The notes under the pieces are model-generated. The model was given only the letters and a program-made list of their open reading frames with translations. It was not told where the DNA came from and ran no database searches. The position numbers were made by a program, and so were the translations under genes. A DNA stretch of 7,026 nt. Source: an uncultured Ruminococcus sp. (GTDB lineage Bacteria > Bacillota > Clostridia > Oscillospirales > Ruminococcaceae). This document shows positions 5,957-7,026 of this stretch, one piece after another; the first letter of the stretch is position 1, and every line of letters begins with the position of its first letter. The stretch is from contig CALANW010000169.1 in assembly GCA_937926145.1 (NCBI GenBank), positions 1 to 7,026 on the forward strand, read 5' to 3'.

Positions 5957-7026
5957 TTGGATATTTCAGAACATATCAATAATTTAACATCAGAACAATT
6001 TGAGCAAGTATGCATTAATCTTTTGAAAAAAATAAAACCAACACCATTTAAAATTACTGGTACAAGATATGTGAAAGATGGCGGAAAAGATATTATTGGC
6101 ACCGTTGATGATGTTCCATATGAAATATGGGCTGAATGTAAAAAACATTCACGAGCTTTAGGCCTTGATGATATATCTAAAAATGTTGTTTTAGTTATAT
6201 CTAACAAAGTAAGAGAATTATTCTTTTTTTCCACATCTAATATAACTCTAAATGCTCAAAGGCACATTTCAATTGTTGCTGATAAACATAATTTTTCAGT
6301 TGCATTTCATTATGGTGAAAAGTTATTTAACGAAATAAAAATGTTGAGTAAATCTGAAAATAATCAATCATCTCAAGCTTGTGACGATCTTTTGATTGAG
6401 TACTATCTTACACAATACAAAAACACAGAAAAATATACCACAACAAAGAATATTATTCTCAAAAGAGATAATTATTTTTTTATAGATTTTTTTCTGCACA
6501 ACAATTTGGCAAATCCAGTAAAAATCACTAATATCAGTTGTTCGTTAAATCATGGAATCAAATTATCAGTTAACGAAGCTGATAAACAATTTGAGATGCA
6601 ACCTTTTACAGATAAATATTTACAGATTAGAGGTGAAATAATAGATTCTCGTCATATTCAGCAAATTCCCTGTATAACAGTAGAATACATAAATTCAAGT
6701 CTTAAAAATACAAAATCAATTAATTGTGGCACTGTAGATGCAAGACAATTGATTTATTTTCCGTTAATTGGGAACGAGCCAAATAAGTTTTTGTTACAGA
6801 AAATTAGACCAATATTATCGGTAGATAGAAATAATGATTCTTATCTTATTGATATAAGAGGGGAATCTGGTAATGGGAAGAGCAGAATGTTAAAAGAGAT
6901 ATGTTTGGTTGGCAGAGAGTACCATTATAGAATAATTCAGTTTGATGGTATGAAAACTAAAGATATTTCAATTATCAGACAACTCATTTGCAAACTATTA
7001 TATATTACATATAATAAGGGTAATAT
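5957..7026 (+). CDS. Mrr-like PD-(D/E)xK nuclease fused to P-loop NTPase, probable anti-phage defence protein (3' end outside window)
   Basis: The frame is open for 356 codons to the window end with no stop. No ATG lies near its start; TTG 5957 is chosen because AGGAGGA (5944-5950) sits 6 nt upstream and a good promoter precedes it. Residues 10-26 (LTSEQFEQVCINLLKKI) form the opening helix of Mrr-type restriction nucleases. The active site follows as DGGKD (41-45) and ECK (60-62), then a helix and the strand-turn FFFSTSNI. Residues about 150-295 are probably beta-rich and unrecognised. GESGNGKSR (302-310) is a Walker A motif, followed by FDGMKTKD and a Leu/Ile-rich helix. This order, nuclease then NTPase, is that of STAND/AVAST-like defence proteins, where phage sensing activates DNA cutting; that role is inferred. 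Coding is far more AT-rich than the ICE genes, and TTG start plus recombinase neighbour point to horizontal transfer. The sensor or repeat region would lie beyond the window. Confidence 0.8.
   Translation, partial: MDISEHINNLTSEQFEQVCINLLKKIKPTPFKITGTRYVKDGGKDIIGTVDDVPYEIWAECKKHSRALGLDDISKNVVLVISNKVRELFFFSTSNITLNAQRHISIVADKHNFSVAFHYGEKLFNEIKMLSKSENNQSSQACDDLLIEYYLTQYKNTEKYTTTKNIILKRDNYFFIDFFLHNNLANPVKITNISCSLNHGIKLSVNEADKQFEMQPFTDKYLQIRGEIIDSRHIQQIPCITVEYINSSLKNTKSINCGTVDARQLIYFPLIGNEPNKFLLQKIRPILSVDRNNDSYLIDIRGESGNGKSRMLKEICLVGREYHYRIIQFDGMKTKDISIIRQLICKLLYITYNKGN

Noticed and set aside
5926..6234. 102-aa open frame on the - strand inside the nuclease-NTPase gene
   Set aside because: It lies opposite clear nuclease motifs on the + strand, has no ribosome binding site that I can see and reads as low-complexity shadow sequence.
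1..7026. CRISPR arrays, tRNA or rRNA genes, insertion sequences
   Set aside because: No regularly spaced repeats, no cloverleaf or rRNA-like stretches, and no transposase other than the two tyrosine recombinases were seen.

Overview
The window looks like a piece of a Bacillota (Clostridia, probably gut Ruminococcus-like) chromosome. The evidence is moderately AT-rich coding DNA, strong AGGAGG-type ribosome binding sites, consensus sigma-A promoters, and genes typical of the integrative and conjugative elements (ICEs) of that group. The genus is inference only.

Bases 1-4584 read as one end of an ICE, all on the + strand. First comes the 3' part of a very large SNF2-type helicase/DNA methylase-like gene, cut by the window start. 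It is followed by a small XRE-family repressor with a clear terminator, a sigma-70 region-4-like regulator whose reading frame is broken by a run of seven A, a 61-aa excisionase-like protein and a tyrosine integrase. The order repressor, sigma-like regulator, xis, int resembles the regulatory and recombination end of Tn916-type elements. A perfect TTGACA-17-TATAAT promoter and a leader with two strong hairpins precede int.

Bases 4585-4839 are probably the junction of the element with its target. They hold an inverted repeat, a GC-richer stretch that reads like the last codons of a protein gene, and a textbook rho-independent terminator.

Bases 4840-7026 hold a different unit. A XerC/XerD-like tyrosine recombinase lies on the - strand. 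Diverging from it is a strikingly AT-rich gene on the + strand that starts with TTG and runs off the window end. Its 356 visible codons encode an Mrr-like PD-(D/E)xK nuclease domain, a middle region of unknown fold and a P-loop NTPase motif. That is the layout of a nuclease-STAND-type anti-phage defence protein. The gene is easy to miss because it has neither an ATG start nor a stop inside the window. It is the best candidate here for an undescribed system.
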